Shown here one piece after another: positions 52,309 to 63,042 of a stretch of DNA of 64,000 nt (position 1 is its first letter; every line of letters starts with the position of its first letter). The position numbers were made by a program, and so were the translations under genes. This DNA comes from CAVRTM01 sp963696105 (GTDB lineage: Bacteria; Actinomycetota; Actinomycetes; Actinomycetales; Dermatophilaceae): assembly GCA_963696105.1 (NCBI GenBank), contig CAVOIP010000005.1:682001-746000 (forward strand). Reading direction: 5' to 3'. The notes below the pieces were generated by a model. The model made no database searches and was not told the DNA's origin. It saw only the letters and a list, made by a program, of their open reading frames with translations.

Positions 52309-53712
52309 GCCCCGCGCACACCGCGGGCCCCGGTCGCGGCAGGGGCCCCGGTCGCGGCAGGAGCCGGGCGTCCGCCCGGATGAGCCTGCGGGTGCGGCTG
52401 ATGCTGCTGGGGGTGACCGGGGTGGCCGTCGCCCTCGCCATCGGCAGCATCGTCCTGTACGCCGTGCTCGTGGTCGCCATCGAGCGCACCGTCGACAGCA
52501 GCGCCCGCGCCACGGCCTCGGACGTGGTGTCGATGGCTGAGGCCGGGTCGCTGCCGAACCCGTTGCCGGTGTCGGGTGCGCAGGTGGTGCAGGTCGTCGA
52601 CGCGGCCGGCCGGGTCGTGAGCGCGTCGGTCAACGCCGACCGGCTCGACCCCCCTGCTGCGCCCGGCGGAGCTGGCCCGCGCCAGGGACGGCGAGGCGTT
52701 GACGGTGCAGGGCTCGCGCGCCGGGATCACCGGGCCGCTGCGCGTGGTGGCTGTGCCGGTGGGCCCGCGGGCCCGTCCCGGGACCGTGATCGTGGCCGAG
52801 CAGGTCCGCGACGTCGAACGCAGCCAGCGGGTCCTGGGGCGGGCGCTGCTGCTCACCTATCCGCTGTTGCTGGCCGTGCTCGCGGTCATCTCGTGGTGGA
52901 TGATCGGGCGCACGCTCGGCCCGGTCGAGGGCCTGCGCGCCGGCGCGGCGCGGATCAGTGGCACGGGGCGGGACGAACGGCTGCCGGTACCCGACACCGC
53001 GGACGAGGTCCACGCGCTGGCGGTCACCCTCAACGACATGCTGGACCGGTTGGCCAGCTCGCGCGAGCGGCAACGGGCCTTCGTGGCCGACGCGGCGCAC
53101 GAGCTGCGAAGCCCGCTGGCGTCGATGCACACCCAGCTGGAGGTGGCACAGCGACTCGGGGAGGGCGGCGACCTGCCGGCGGACCTCCTTGCCGACGTCC
53201 AGCGGCTTTCCCGCATGGTGGAGGACCTGCTGCTGCTGGCCCGGGCCGGCGCGGACGCACAGGCGCCCTTTCGACGGGAGTCCTTCGACGCCCTGCCCCT
53301 GCTCGCCGACGTGGCCGGCCGGTATGCCGCCGCACCGGTCCCGGTCCGGGTCGCCGACGGGCCCGGGGTGTTCGTGTCCGCCGACCGCGAGGAGCTGCGA
53401 CGCGTGCTGTCCAACCTCGTCGACAACGGGGTCCGGCACGCCAGGTCGGAGGTGATCCTGGCCGCCGAGGTCAGCGCGGGGCAGGCCCTGCTGAGCGTCG
53501 CCGACGACGGACCCGGCATCCCGGCCGCCGACCGGGAGCGGGTGTTCGACCGGTTCACCCGGCTGGACGACGCCCGCTCCCGCGACGCCGGCGGCAGCGG
53601 CCTGGGCCTCGCCATCGTCCGGGAGCTCCTGCGGCGTTCGGACGGCACGATCACGCTCACGGACGACGCCCATGGGGGCGGCCTGCGGGCCGAGGTCCGG
53701 CTCCCCCGCTGA
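52305..53712 (+). pseudogene. Sensor histidine kinase with one frameshift
   Basis: Partner of the response regulator. It starts at the GTG at 52305 with a four-base overlap. An N-terminal helix (LMLLGVTGVAVALAIGSIVL), a short extracellular part and a second helix (LLLTYPLLLAVLAVISWW) are followed by HAMP, AHELRSPLASMHTQL (His box), NLVDNGVRHA (N box), DDGPGIPAADRERVFDRF and GGSGLGLAIVRELL. The frame changes at a run of six C (52649-52654), where five would keep the protein intact at about 468 residues. Sequence on both sides matches the family, so error or very recent mutation are the choices. Confidence 0.85.
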
Positions 53713-53806
53713 CCGGGTCGCCCGCCGACCGACTCGCCCGCTGACCGGGACGCCGGCTGAACCTGCGCGCCGCACGGGCGCCACGGAGAGGCCCACGAGC
53801 CCGCAC

Positions 53807-53838
53807 GAGGGCGGCCCCGCCGGCGCGGGACCGCCCTC
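53807..53838. terminator. Bidirectional terminator between histidine kinase and asd
   Basis: GAGGGCGGCCCCGC (53807-53820) pairs with 53825-53838 (one G-U) around CGGC. Before it, 53713-53760 holds three copies of a 15-base CGCCCGCTGACCGGG-like unit. Confidence 0.7.
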
Positions 53839-53852
53839 GGGAGGACCGGGCC

Positions 53853-54938
53853 TCAGCCCTCGCCGGCCCCTGCGGTCAGCTCCTTGGCGACCAGCTCGGC
53901 GATCTGGTCGGTGTTCAGCGCGGCGCCCTTGCGCAGGTTGTCGCCGCAGACGAACAGCTCGAGCGTGTTGGGGAAGTCCAGCGCCTGCCGGATCCGGCCG
54001 ACGTAGGTCGGGTCGGCGCCGACGACGTCGGCCGGGGTCGGCCACTCGCCGGCGGCCGGGTCGTCGCAGGACGACGACGCTGGGCTGCCTCGACGAGCAC
54101 CTGGCGGGCCTGCTCGACGGTGACGCTCGCGCTCGAACGTCGCGTGCACGACCAGCGAGTGCGTCGTGACGACCGGCACCCGCACGCAGGTCGCCGACAC
54201 CTTCAGGTCGGGGATGCCGAGGATCTTGCGGGACTCGTTGCGGACCTTCAGCTCCTCCGAGCGACCACCCGTCGTCCTTGAGCGACCCGGCCCACGGCAC
54301 GACGTTGAGCGCCAGCGGCGCGGGGAACGGCGAGTCCTCGCCCAGCGTCGGCGACCAGGGCCTCGCACGTCACCGGCGCGCTCGCCGACCGGCGGTCGCC
54401 GGCGACCACGGCGAGCTCGGCGTACAGGCGGTCGATGCCGACCTGGCCGGCGCCGGACGCGGCCTGGTAGGAGGCGACGACCAGGGCCGTGAGCCCGAAC
54501 TCGCGGTGCAGCGCACCGATCGCGTCCATCATCGACAGCGTCGTGCAGTTGGGGTTGCTGATGATCGCCCTTGGGCCGGTTGCGCGCCTGGCCGGCGTTG
54601 ACCTCGGGCACGACCAGCGGCACGTCGGGGTCCATGCGGAACGCGCCGGAGTTGTCGACGACGACCGCGCCCGCGCTCCACCGCGATCGGCGCCCACTGC
54701 GCGGACACCTCGTCCGGCACGTCGAACATCGCGACGTCGACGCCGTCGAAGACCTCGGGCGCCAGCGCCTGGACGACGACGTCCTCGCCGCGCACGCGCA
54801 GGACCTTGCCGGCCGAGCGGGCGAGGCCACGAGGCGGATCTCGCCCCAGACGTCCTCGCGCTGCGACATGATGTCGAGCATGACGGTGCCGACGGCCCCG
54901 GTCGCACCGACGATGGCCAGAGTGGGCTTGCGTGTGCT

Positions 54939-54941
<3 letters not shown>
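53853..54941 (-). pseudogene. asd: Aspartate-semialdehyde dehydrogenase, multiply frameshifted
   Basis: The second enzyme of the lysine/threonine/methionine pathway, reducing aspartyl phosphate. It begins at the ATG at 54941 (KPTLAIVGATGAVGTVML) and ends with NTDQIAELVAKELTAGAGEG. Between them the family sequence is spread over all three frames: EVFDGVDVAMFDVPDEVSAQ, VVVDNSGAFRMDPDVPLVVP, IISNPNCTTLSMM (active-site Cys), ASYQAASGAGQVGIDRLY and NESRKILGIPDLKVSATCVR. Frame changes occur near 54825, 54675, 54567, 54344, 54260 and 54090, most at GGG/CCC runs. Amino-acid similarity is unbroken between them, so the underlying gene is intact or only just lost. Confidence 0.85.
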
Positions 54942-56229
<1,288 letters not shown>

Positions 56230-56328
56230 ATGGGGCTCCGTTGACGATCGGGCGGAGAGGCCAGTTTACGGGGAGCCGTTCCGGGCCAGACCTCAGGCCG
56301 TATGGCGAGACCGCCGCTGAGGCGCCGG

Positions 56329-57933
56329 TCACACCGAGACGACGAGGGCCTCCAGCACGGCATCGGGCAGCTCTCGCTCCACCGACTGCAGCCGCCAGCG
56401 GTCGCTGAAGATGGCCAGCAGCTCGCCGTCGGTGCGGCTGAGGACCTCCACCGAACGCTGGGCGTTCAACGCCGGCGCGGAGGCGCGGTCGGTGCGCCGG
56501 GCCAGGGAGTAGTCGAGGCGCTCCAGGGTCACGGGCGCGCCGAACTCGTGGCCCATCCGGTGCTCGGCCACCTCGAACTGCATCGGCCCGACGGCGGCGA
56601 GCACGGGCGCCTGGTCTCCTCGCAGGTCGGAGCGCAGCACCTGCACCACACCCTCGTGGTCGAGCTGCTCGATCCCGCGACGGAACTGCTTGTAGCGGCT
56701 GGAGTCCTTGGCACGCACCACGGCGAAGTGCTCCGGGGAGAAGGACGGGATCGGCGGGAAGGTGACGGGCTCGTCGACGTAGAGGCTGTCGCCGACCCGC
56801 AGGGCGTTCGCGTTCACCAGGCCGACGACGTCCCCGGGAAAGGCCCGGTCGATGCTGGTGCGCTCCCGGCCGACCACCTGCTGGGCGTACTTCGTGGCGA
56901 AGGGCCGGTTGGTCGTGGAGTGCGTGACCACCATGCCCCGCTCGAAGACCCCGGAGCAGACCCGCACGAACGCCAGCCGGTCGCGGTGGGCGACGTCCAT
57001 GCCGGCCTGCACCTTGAACACGAAGGCACTGAACGGCGCGTCGATGGCCCGCGGCTGACCCGCGGCGTCCGGTCGCGGCGTGGGCGGCGGCGCGAGGTCG
57101 ACGAGCGTGTCGAGCAGGTAGCGGACCCCGAAGTTCAGCACCGCGGACCCGAACATCACCGGCGTGCTCCGGCCGGCCAGGAAGCTGTCGACGTCGTGCC
57201 CGGCGCCGGTGGCGACCAGCAGCTCGCTCTCCTCCTGGGCCTGCACGAAGGCGTCGCCCTCGAGCGCGACGGCGGCTGCGGCGTCGAGGTGCTCCTCAGG
57301 GGCCACGGTGGCGCCCCCGTCGGTGCGGGTGAACCGCAGGTAGTCGCCGGTGCCCACGTCCAGGACGCCGCGGAAGTCACCGGCGATCCCGACCGGCCAG
57401 TTCAGCGGCGTGGGCTGCAGGCCGGTGCGCGTGCTGATCTCGTCCATGAGGTCGAGGGGGTCGTTGCCGGGGCGGTCCCACTTGTTGATCACCGTGATGA
57501 TCGGGATCCCCCGGTGCCGGCAGACCTCGAACAGCTTCATGGTCTGCGCCTCGAGGCCCTTGGCGGCGTCCACCAGCATCACGGCGGCGTCGACCGCGGA
57601 CAGGACGCGGTAGGTGTCCTCGGAGAAGTCGGAGTGCCCCGGGGTGTCGACCAGGTTGATCACCGTGTCGCGGTAGCCGAACTGCAGCGCGGCCGAGGTG
57701 ATGGAGATGCCGCGCTCGCGCTCGATGTCCATCCAGTCCGACACGGTGCCGCGTCGGCCGTCCTTGCCGTGCACCGCGCCGGCGCGGGCGACCACGCGGG
57801 CGTGCAGGGCCAGGGCCTCGGTCAGCGTGGACTTGCCCGCGTCGGGGTGGCTGATCACGGCGAACGAGCGGCGTCGCGCGGCCTGGGACGCGGCCTCGGA
57901 GGGTGCGGTGCGTGCCGTAACCGTCGCGGTCAT
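56329..57933 (-). CDS. prfC: Peptide chain release factor 3
   Basis: A 534-residue translational GTPase that removes RF1/RF2 from the ribosome after termination. G1 is VISHPDAGKSTLTEALALHA, G3 NLVDTPGHSDFSEDTYRVLS and G4 TVINKWDRPGNDPLDLMDE. Domains II and III (FGSAVLNFGVRYLLDTLVDL, HEGVVQVLRSDLRGDQAPVL) are complete. The length equals that of E. coli RF3. The ATG at 57933 is followed at once by a short polar start and then the G domain. It lies 100 bases upstream of lysC on the same strand; a link with lysine synthesis is not implied. Confidence 0.95.
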   Translation of the reverse strand: MTATVTARTAPSEAASQAARRRSFAVISHPDAGKSTLTEALALHARVVARAGAVHGKDGRRGTVSDWMDIERERGISITSAALQFGYRDTVINLVDTPGHSDFSEDTYRVLSAVDAAVMLVDAAKGLEAQTMKLFEVCRHRGIPIITVINKWDRPGNDPLDLMDEISTRTGLQPTPLNWPVGIAGDFRGVLDVGTGDYLRFTRTDGGATVAPEEHLDAAAAVALEGDAFVQAQEESELLVATGAGHDVDSFLAGRSTPVMFGSAVLNFGVRYLLDTLVDLAPPPTPRPDAAGQPRAIDAPFSAFVFKVQAGMDVAHRDRLAFVRVCSGVFERGMVVTHSTTNRPFATKYAQQVVGRERTSIDRAFPGDVVGLVNANALRVGDSLYVDEPVTFPPIPSFSPEHFAVVRAKDSSRYKQFRRGIEQLDHEGVVQVLRSDLRGDQAPVLAAVGPMQFEVAEHRMGHEFGAPVTLERLDYSLARRTDRASAPALNAQRSVEVLSRTDGELLAIFSDRWRLQSVERELPDAVLEALVVSV

Positions 57934-58060
57934 CGGGTCGGTCCGTCCTGCAGCCTCACGGGTGCCACCTCACTGGTCCTGGCGTCGGCCACCGCCTGGT
58001 GGCCACAGCGATGGTACGTCGACCGCCCCGGCCCACAGGAATCGGCGACGGACGGGCCGG

Positions 58061-58615
58061 TCAGGGGTGGAGCGCGTCGAACTCGGCCTCGGCCACGAGG
58101 TCGTCGTCGGCGTCGAGGCGGATGTGGGTGAGCACGGCCTGCAGGACCCGGAGAATGCGGGCGGCGCTGTCGCCCCACGAGGAGAGGTAGCTGAACTGCC
58201 ACCACCACAGCGCCTCGGTGACCCGGCCGGCATCCAGGTGCTGCAGGCCATGGGTCAAGGCCACGCTCAGCTCGGCCAGGTCACCGGCCAGGGAGCCGCG
58301 GGCGACCTCGACGCCGAGGAGCGGGTCGACGACGAAGGCGTAGTCGTCCAGTCCCTCGAACACGTTGGCCAGGCCCTGGCGCAGGGGGTCGACGTCGGCG
58401 TCCGGACCGGGGTCGGCCTCGTAGCGCTCGTCCGGGACGACGTCGGTGATGGCGCCGAGCCTGGCGCCGGCGGCGAGGACCCGTGAGACGGCCAGCAGCA
58501 GCAGCGGGATGGCGGTGTCCGGTGACTCCCCCGACGCCACGGTGGTCACGGTGACCAGGTAGGAGCGGGCGTCCAGCGCCGTCTCCCCCGCCAGCCGGGA
58601 CAGGTCGTCAGACAT
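58061..58615 (-). CDS. DUF5063 domain protein
   Basis: A 184-residue protein with the DUF5063 pattern: ALDARSYLVTVTTVASGESP, IPLLLLAVSRVLAAGARL, DDYAFVVDPLLGVEVARGSL and TEALWWWQFSYLSSWGDSAA. It is helical and acidic with no signal peptide. Its ATG overlaps the recR stop by eight bases, and recR-DUF5063 pairs are usual in actinobacteria, so a link with recombination or with the RecR complex is possible but unproven. Confidence 0.85.
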   Translation of the reverse strand: MSDDLSRLAGETALDARSYLVTVTTVASGESPDTAIPLLLLAVSRVLAAGARLGAITDVVPDERYEADPGPDADVDPLRQGLANVFEGLDDYAFVVDPLLGVEVARGSLAGDLAELSVALTHGLQHLDAGRVTEALWWWQFSYLSSWGDSAARILRVLQAVLTHIRLDADDDLVAEAEFDALHP

Positions 58616-59207
58616 CGAGCAGTCTCCTTCCCTCGAACGCGCGGCCCAGGGTGACCTCGTCGGCGTACTCCAGGTCGCCACCGACGGGCAGGCCGGACGC
58701 GAGCCGGGTGACCCGCACCCCCATCGGGCGCAGCAGGCGCGCCAGGTAGGTCGCGGTCGCCTCGCCCTCCAGGTTGGGGTCGGTGGCCAGGATGATCTCC
58801 GTGATCTCGTCGGAGGCCAGCCGCGCCAGCAGCTCGCGGATCCGCAGGTCGTCGGGGCCGATGCCCTCGATCGGGCTGATCGCGCCGCCGAGCACGTGGT
58901 AGCGGCCCCGGAACTCGCGGGTGCGCTCGATCGCGACGACGTCCTTGGGCTCCTCGACCACGCAGATGAGGGCGCGGTCCCGGCGCTCGTCGCGACAGAT
59001 GCGGCACTGCTCCTCCTGGGCGACGTTGCCGCAGATCGAGCAGAACCGGACCTTGTCCTTCACTTCGACCAGCGCACTGACCAGCCGCTTGACGTCGATC
59101 GGATCGGCCTGCAGGAGGTGGAAGGCGATCCGCTGCGCGCTCTTGGGACCGACGCCGGGCAAACGGCCGAGCTCGTCGATCAGGTCCTGGACCACACCTT
59201 CGTACAC
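58608..59207 (-). CDS. recR: Recombination mediator RecR
   Basis: A 199-residue protein that with RecF and RecO loads RecA onto gapped DNA. The N-terminal helix-hairpin-helix is DELGRLPGVGPKSAQRIAFH, the zinc site FCSICGNVAQEEQCRICRD (four Cys), and the Toprim domain has LICVVEEPKDVVAIERT and ATDPNLEGEATATYLARLL. The GTG start at 59207 follows TAGGCT by six bases, giving a leaderless message. The length equals the family norm. Downstream DUF5063 shares the message. Confidence 0.96.
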   Translation of the reverse strand: MYEGVVQDLIDELGRLPGVGPKSAQRIAFHLLQADPIDVKRLVSALVEVKDKVRFCSICGNVAQEEQCRICRDERRDRALICVVEEPKDVVAIERTREFRGRYHVLGGAISPIEGIGPDDLRIRELLARLASDEITEIILATDPNLEGEATATYLARLLRPMGVRVTRLASGLPVGGDLEYADEVTLGRAFEGRRLLDV

Positions 59208-59213
59208 GCGGCG

Positions 59214-59219
59214 AGCCTA
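59214..59219 (-). promoter_or_regulatory. -10 element (TAGGCT) of the leaderless recR operon
   Basis: TAGGCT on the minus strand lies six bases before the GTG start at 59207. The same box and spacing precede the ArsA pair at 38216. Confidence 0.5.
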
Positions 59220-59241
59220 TGCCTTCCCGGTGACGAGGTGG

Positions 59242-59910
59242 TCATCCGGCGGGTCGTCGTTCGTTGTACTCATCGGCGCGGACCTGGCCCGAGAGGGCGT
59301 GGATGGCATCCATCACCTCGTCGGTGACCATGCGCCGGGCCCGGCCGGCCGGCACCCCGGCGTAGCGCTCGGCGAACTCCAGCGGCTCGCCGAAACGGAC
59401 CGTGACCTTGCGGATGCGGGGGATGCGGGCGCCGACGGGCTGGATCTGCTCGGTCCCCTCGAGCGCCACGGGCACGACCGGCACCCCGGCGGTCAGCGCC
59501 AGCCACGCCACACCCGTGCGGCCACGGTAGAGGCGCCCGTCGCGCGAGCGGGTGCCCTCGGGGTAGATGCCGAAGGCCTTGCCCTCGCGCAGCAGCGTCA
59601 GCGCGGCGTCCAGCGAGGCCTGGGCGGCACGGGTGTCGTCCCGCTCGACCGGGACGGAGCCCAGCGCGGTGAACAGCCAGCGGTTGAGCGCGCCGCGGAC
59701 GCCCGTGCCCGTGAAGTAATCGGACTTGGCCAGGAAGACGACCTGCCGGGGCGCGACGAGGGGGATGACCATGCTGTCGATGAAGGACCGGTGGTTGCTT
59801 GCCAGGATCACCGCCCCGGTGCGCGGGACGTTCTCGCGTCCCTCGATGACGGGCCGCCAGATCACCCGGGAGATCGGGGAAAGCACCCGTTGGGTCACGG
59901 GATAGAGCAC
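59242..59910 (-). CDS. 1-acyl-glycerol-3-phosphate acyltransferase family protein (PlsC-like)
   Basis: About 222 residues. The acyltransferase motifs are SNHRSFIDSM (HxxxxD), the FTALGSVPVERDD region, FGIYPEGTRSRDGRLYRG (EGTRS) and VPVVPVALEGTEQIQPVG. It acts at the membrane and adds an acyl chain to a lysophospholipid. GTG at 59910 is preferred because GGGGGG lies four bases upstream and the family starts near LYPVTQRVLSP; a GTG at 59982 would add 24 residues. The gene lies between dnaX and recR, all on the minus strand, with its own probable promoter. Confidence 0.86.
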   Translation of the reverse strand: MLYPVTQRVLSPISRVIWRPVIEGRENVPRTGAVILASNHRSFIDSMVIPLVAPRQVVFLAKSDYFTGTGVRGALNRWLFTALGSVPVERDDTRAAQASLDAALTLLREGKAFGIYPEGTRSRDGRLYRGRTGVAWLALTAGVPVVPVALEGTEQIQPVGARIPRIRKVTVRFGEPLEFAERYAGVPAGRARRMVTDEVMDAIHALSGQVRADEYNERRPAG

Positions 59911-60072
59911 GGTGCCCCCCAATGTTCTCGAGGCCGGCCCGGCGGGGTCGACCCGCACGGGCAGGTGGCGGTCAGCGGCCACGATAGACCCAGGCGGTCA
60001 GCGCACCCGGGCGCGGTCCGGCGGCCGGCGCGCCGACCGCTCGGGCCGCACGCGGGCGGTCGCGGAACGCCG

Positions 60073-62649
60073 TCACTGGTCCAGCTCGCCCATCACCGTG
60101 CCGCCGAGCACCCGCTCGATGACGGGCACGCCCATGGCGCCGGCGTCCTCGATGTTCTCGTCGTCGGCACTCACGCTGCTGTCGTCCGCCGCTGCGGGAG
60201 CAGCGGCACGACGGGCGCCCGCCTCGCGCGCGACGGCCTGCCGGGCGCGCTCCATCGGGCTCGGAGTCCGCGCCGGCGCCGGTTCGGGCTCTGGTGGTGC
60301 CTCAGCGTGCGGCTGTGCTGCCGTGCGCGGGGCGGCGCCGTGCGGGTGCACCGTGGGCGGGTCCGGTGGCGCGGCGCGGTCGCCGGCCGCCCGCGGCGGC
60401 TCGCCGCCACGGGCGGGACCGGCGGCCGGCGCCGCGCCCGTCCCAGGGCCGGGCGTCGGGCCGGTTGCGGCGCGTTCGGCGTCCGCGGGGGCACGGGAGG
60501 CCTCGGTGGCCCACTCCGGCGGCGGCGCCGACGGGGCGCTCCAGTCGTCGTCGGGCTCGGGACCGAGGTCGTCGGGGGCCGGGGACGCGGCAGCCATGAC
60601 CCGCAGACCCTCGCGGTCTGTGAACGAGGCTCCGCCCGAGGACCGGCCCCGGTCCGGCTGCTCCGGCGCGGGCGACGGTGCCGTCGGGGCCGACGTGGAG
60701 CGCGCCGGGGTGGGGGCGCCACCCACCTCGGGGGTGGGGACGCCCTCGACGACGGCGTCGACGCCGAGCACCTCGATGAGGGCCTGGCGCACCAGCTCGG
60801 CGTGCTGGCCCTTGCGGAACGTGTTGGCCAGCCCGATCGTCGAGATGCCCAGCAGGAGCCGCCGGCCGTCGTAGTCCAGGACCTGCGCGTGCTCGGACAG
60901 GAACGTCCACGTCACCCGCTTGATCGAGAAGATCTTGGCCAGCACGTCGGGCCACGAGCGCCGGATGGCGTCTGTGTCGATGCTCCCGGGCGTGGCGGGG
61001 CGCCGGGGTGCCGCAGCGGACGGCGCCTCCTCCCGGCTCGGAACCTCACGGCCGGCTTCCGGTGTCTGCCGCTGGGGCGCCTGTTGCTCCGGTGTCCGCC
61101 GCTGGGCCGCCGGTCGCTCCGGTGCCTGCTGGCCACCCGGACGCGCCTGCGGCTGCTCGTCCCGGGGTCGCCGGGACGGGGGCTGCGCCGTGCGCTCCTG
61201 CGCCGTGCGCTCCTGCCCGGGACGCTGCTCCCGACCTGACCGCTCGGGCTGCGTCGGCTGCGGCCCGTCCTGTTGCGGCTGGTCTTGCTGCGGCCGGTCC
61301 CGCTGGGGACCGTCCTGCTGGGGACCGCCCTGCTGCTGCCGCCCGGCCGGCTGAGGCCCGACCTGCGCAGGGCTCCCCTGGGCTTCGGCACCACCCGGCG
61401 ACGCCGCCTCCGGCACGGTGGCAGGCACGGGCGCCTGGCCGCGGGACGGCGACCTGAGCGGTGGCGCCTGCGGCTCCGTCGGGCTCCCTCCGACGTCGAG
61501 CCGCCGCTCCAGGCGGTCGAGGCGCGCGGCGTAGCCGCTCTCACCGGAGGCACCGGGCAGCAGGACCCTGGCGCAGATCAGCTCCAGCTGCAACCGTGGC
61601 GCGGTGGCACCGCTCATCTCGGTCAGCCCGGCGTTGACGATGTCGGCCGCCCGCGACAGGGCCCCGGGGCCGAAGGCCGCCGCCTGCTGGCGCATCCGCT
61701 CGAGCTGGTCCTCGGGCACGCCCCTCAGCACCGACGACGCACCGTCCGGGATGGCCGCGACCACGATGAGGTCGCGCAGCCGCTCGAGGACGTCCTCGAC
61801 GAAGCGCCGGGGGTCGTGCCCGGACTCGATGACCTTGTCGACCTGCTTGAAGACAGTGGCGGAGCTGCCGGCAGCCAGGCCGTCGACGGTGGCGTCCAGC
61901 AGCTCGCCGTCGGTGAAGCCCAGCAGCGCGGCCGCGCTCTCGTAGGTGAGCCCCTGCTCCCCCGAGCCGGCGATGAGCTGGTCGAGGACGGAGAGCGAGT
62001 CACGCACCGAGCCCCCACCGGCGCGGACGACGAAGGAGAGCACGCCGGGCTCGACCGCCACCGACTCGGCCTCGCACAGCTCGCCGAGGTAGTCCTGCAG
62101 CCGCAGCGGCGGCACCAGGCGGAACGGGTAGTGGTGGGTGCGCGAGCGGATCGTGCCGATGACCTTGTCGGGCTCGGTCGTGGCGAACACGAACTTCACG
62201 TGCTCGGGCGGCTCCTCGACGATCTTGAGCAGCGCGTTGAAGCCCTGCGGCGTCACCATGTGCGCCTCGTCGATGATGTAGATCTTGAACCGGGACGACG
62301 CCGGGCCGTAGGACGCGCGCTCGCGCAGGTCGCGGGCGTCGTCGACGCCACCGTGGGAGGCCGCGTCGATCTCGATGACGTCGACCGAGCCGGAGCCTCC
62401 ACGGGCCAGCGCGACGCAGGAGTCGCAGACGCCGCACGGGATGTCCGTCGGGCCCCGCTCGCAGTTCAGGCAGCGCGCCAGGATGCGGGCGCTGGTGGTC
62501 TTGCCACAGCCACGGGGACCGCTGAAGAGGTAGGCGTGGTTGACCCGGCCGGTGCGCAGTGCCTGCATCAGCGGCTCGGTCACGTGCTCCTGGCCGATGA
62601 CGTCGGCGAAGGACTCGGGCCGGTAGCGGCGATACAGGGCGGTGGTCAC
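60073..62649 (-). CDS. dnaX: DNA polymerase III subunit gamma/tau
   Basis: An 858-residue clamp-loader subunit. It opens TTALYRRYRPESFADVIGQ; Walker A is LFSGPRGCGKTTSARILA, the zinc site runs CLNCERGPTDIPCGVCDSC, and the DEAH-type box is IYIIDEAHM, with SRF as KVIGTIRSRTHHYPF. Domain III ends near residue 390. A long linker rich in Gln, Pro, Arg and Asp (about 400-560) contains short repeats (PQQDGPQ, QERTA), and a second conserved region (IRRSWPDVLAKIFSIKRVT) follows. GTG at 62649 is chosen because TAGGGT lies seven bases upstream (leaderless) and the family starts there; an ATG ten codons earlier at 62679 is the alternative. Confidence 0.94.
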   Translation of the reverse strand: MTTALYRRYRPESFADVIGQEHVTEPLMQALRTGRVNHAYLFSGPRGCGKTTSARILARCLNCERGPTDIPCGVCDSCVALARGGSGSVDVIEIDAASHGGVDDARDLRERASYGPASSRFKIYIIDEAHMVTPQGFNALLKIVEEPPEHVKFVFATTEPDKVIGTIRSRTHHYPFRLVPPLRLQDYLGELCEAESVAVEPGVLSFVVRAGGGSVRDSLSVLDQLIAGSGEQGLTYESAAALLGFTDGELLDATVDGLAAGSSATVFKQVDKVIESGHDPRRFVEDVLERLRDLIVVAAIPDGASSVLRGVPEDQLERMRQQAAAFGPGALSRAADIVNAGLTEMSGATAPRLQLELICARVLLPGASGESGYAARLDRLERRLDVGGSPTEPQAPPLRSPSRGQAPVPATVPEAASPGGAEAQGSPAQVGPQPAGRQQQGGPQQDGPQRDRPQQDQPQQDGPQPTQPERSGREQRPGQERTAQERTAQPPSRRPRDEQPQARPGGQQAPERPAAQRRTPEQQAPQRQTPEAGREVPSREEAPSAAAPRRPATPGSIDTDAIRRSWPDVLAKIFSIKRVTWTFLSEHAQVLDYDGRRLLLGISTIGLANTFRKGQHAELVRQALIEVLGVDAVVEGVPTPEVGGAPTPARSTSAPTAPSPAPEQPDRGRSSGGASFTDREGLRVMAAASPAPDDLGPEPDDDWSAPSAPPPEWATEASRAPADAERAATGPTPGPGTGAAPAAGPARGGEPPRAAGDRAAPPDPPTVHPHGAAPRTAAQPHAEAPPEPEPAPARTPSPMERARQAVAREAGARRAAAPAAADDSSVSADDENIEDAGAMGVPVIERVLGGTVMGELDQ

Positions 62650-62656
62650 GTTCTTG

Positions 62657-62662
62657 ACCCTA
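62657..62662 (-). promoter_or_regulatory. -10 element (TAGGGT) of a leaderless dnaX message
   Basis: TAGGGT on the minus strand ends seven bases before the GTG at 62649 and starts about 20 bases past the SRP RNA 3' end, so dnaX would have its own promoter beyond the RNA gene. Confidence 0.5.
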
Positions 62663-62679
62663 ACCGTGCCGTCGGACAT

Positions 62680-62776
62680 GAGAGGACCCCCCACGTACCT
62701 GGAAGAGCTCACCTGCCCTTGCTGCATTCCTGCCCTGGGGGAGTTCAGTGAGGTACCACCACGCGGGGGGTCTGCC
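62680..62776 (-). ncRNA. ffs: Signal recognition particle RNA, small bacterial type (4.5S)
   Basis: On the minus strand the core reads CTCCCCCAGGGCAGGAATGC followed by AGCAAGGGCAGG, with the GGAA tetraloop and the asymmetric AGCA loop that bind Ffh. The outer helix is GACCCCCC paired with GGGGGGTC (62765-62772 with 62685-62692), giving about 88-97 bases. It lies directly upstream of dnaX, as the SRP RNA gene does in other Gram-positive bacteria. Ends are approximate. Confidence 0.92.
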
Positions 62777-62877
62777 CCCACTGTAGTGGAGCCCCGCGGC
62801 AGAGCCGAAATCCGCCCTCCGCGGCCGGAGAACCGCCGATTGGGACCTGAGGCCTCCCCTCAGGTATCTTCCTCGAC

Positions 62878-62962
62878 GGAGGATTCGCATAGTGGCCTAG
62901 TGCGCACGCTTGGAAAGCGTGTTGAGTGAAAGCTCTCAGGGGTTCAAATCCCCTATCCTCCG
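62878..62962 (+). tRNA. tRNA-Ser, anticodon GGA
   Basis: Acceptor GGAGGAT pairs with ATCCTCC; anticodon stem CACGC/GCGTG encloses TTGGAAA (anticodon GGA); a long variable arm (class II) and GTTCAAATC follow. The discriminator is G. CCA is not encoded. It is divergent from the SRP RNA gene. Confidence 0.95.
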
Positions 62963-62970
62963 CCGAGAAC

Positions 62971-63006
62971 CAGAGCCCGCCCCGTCAGCAGACGAGGCGG
63001 GCTCTG
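62971..63006 (+). terminator. Terminator behind tRNA-Ser
   Basis: CAGAGCCCGCC (62971-62981) pairs with GGCGGGCTCTG (62996-63006), with an inner CGTC/GACG pairing, then TCGTCTCC. It lies nine bases past the tRNA and also faces the end of the BadF-like gene. Confidence 0.75.
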
Positions 63007-63042
63007 TCGTCTCCCCGGGGAGGCCGGCCGGGGCGACCGCGC

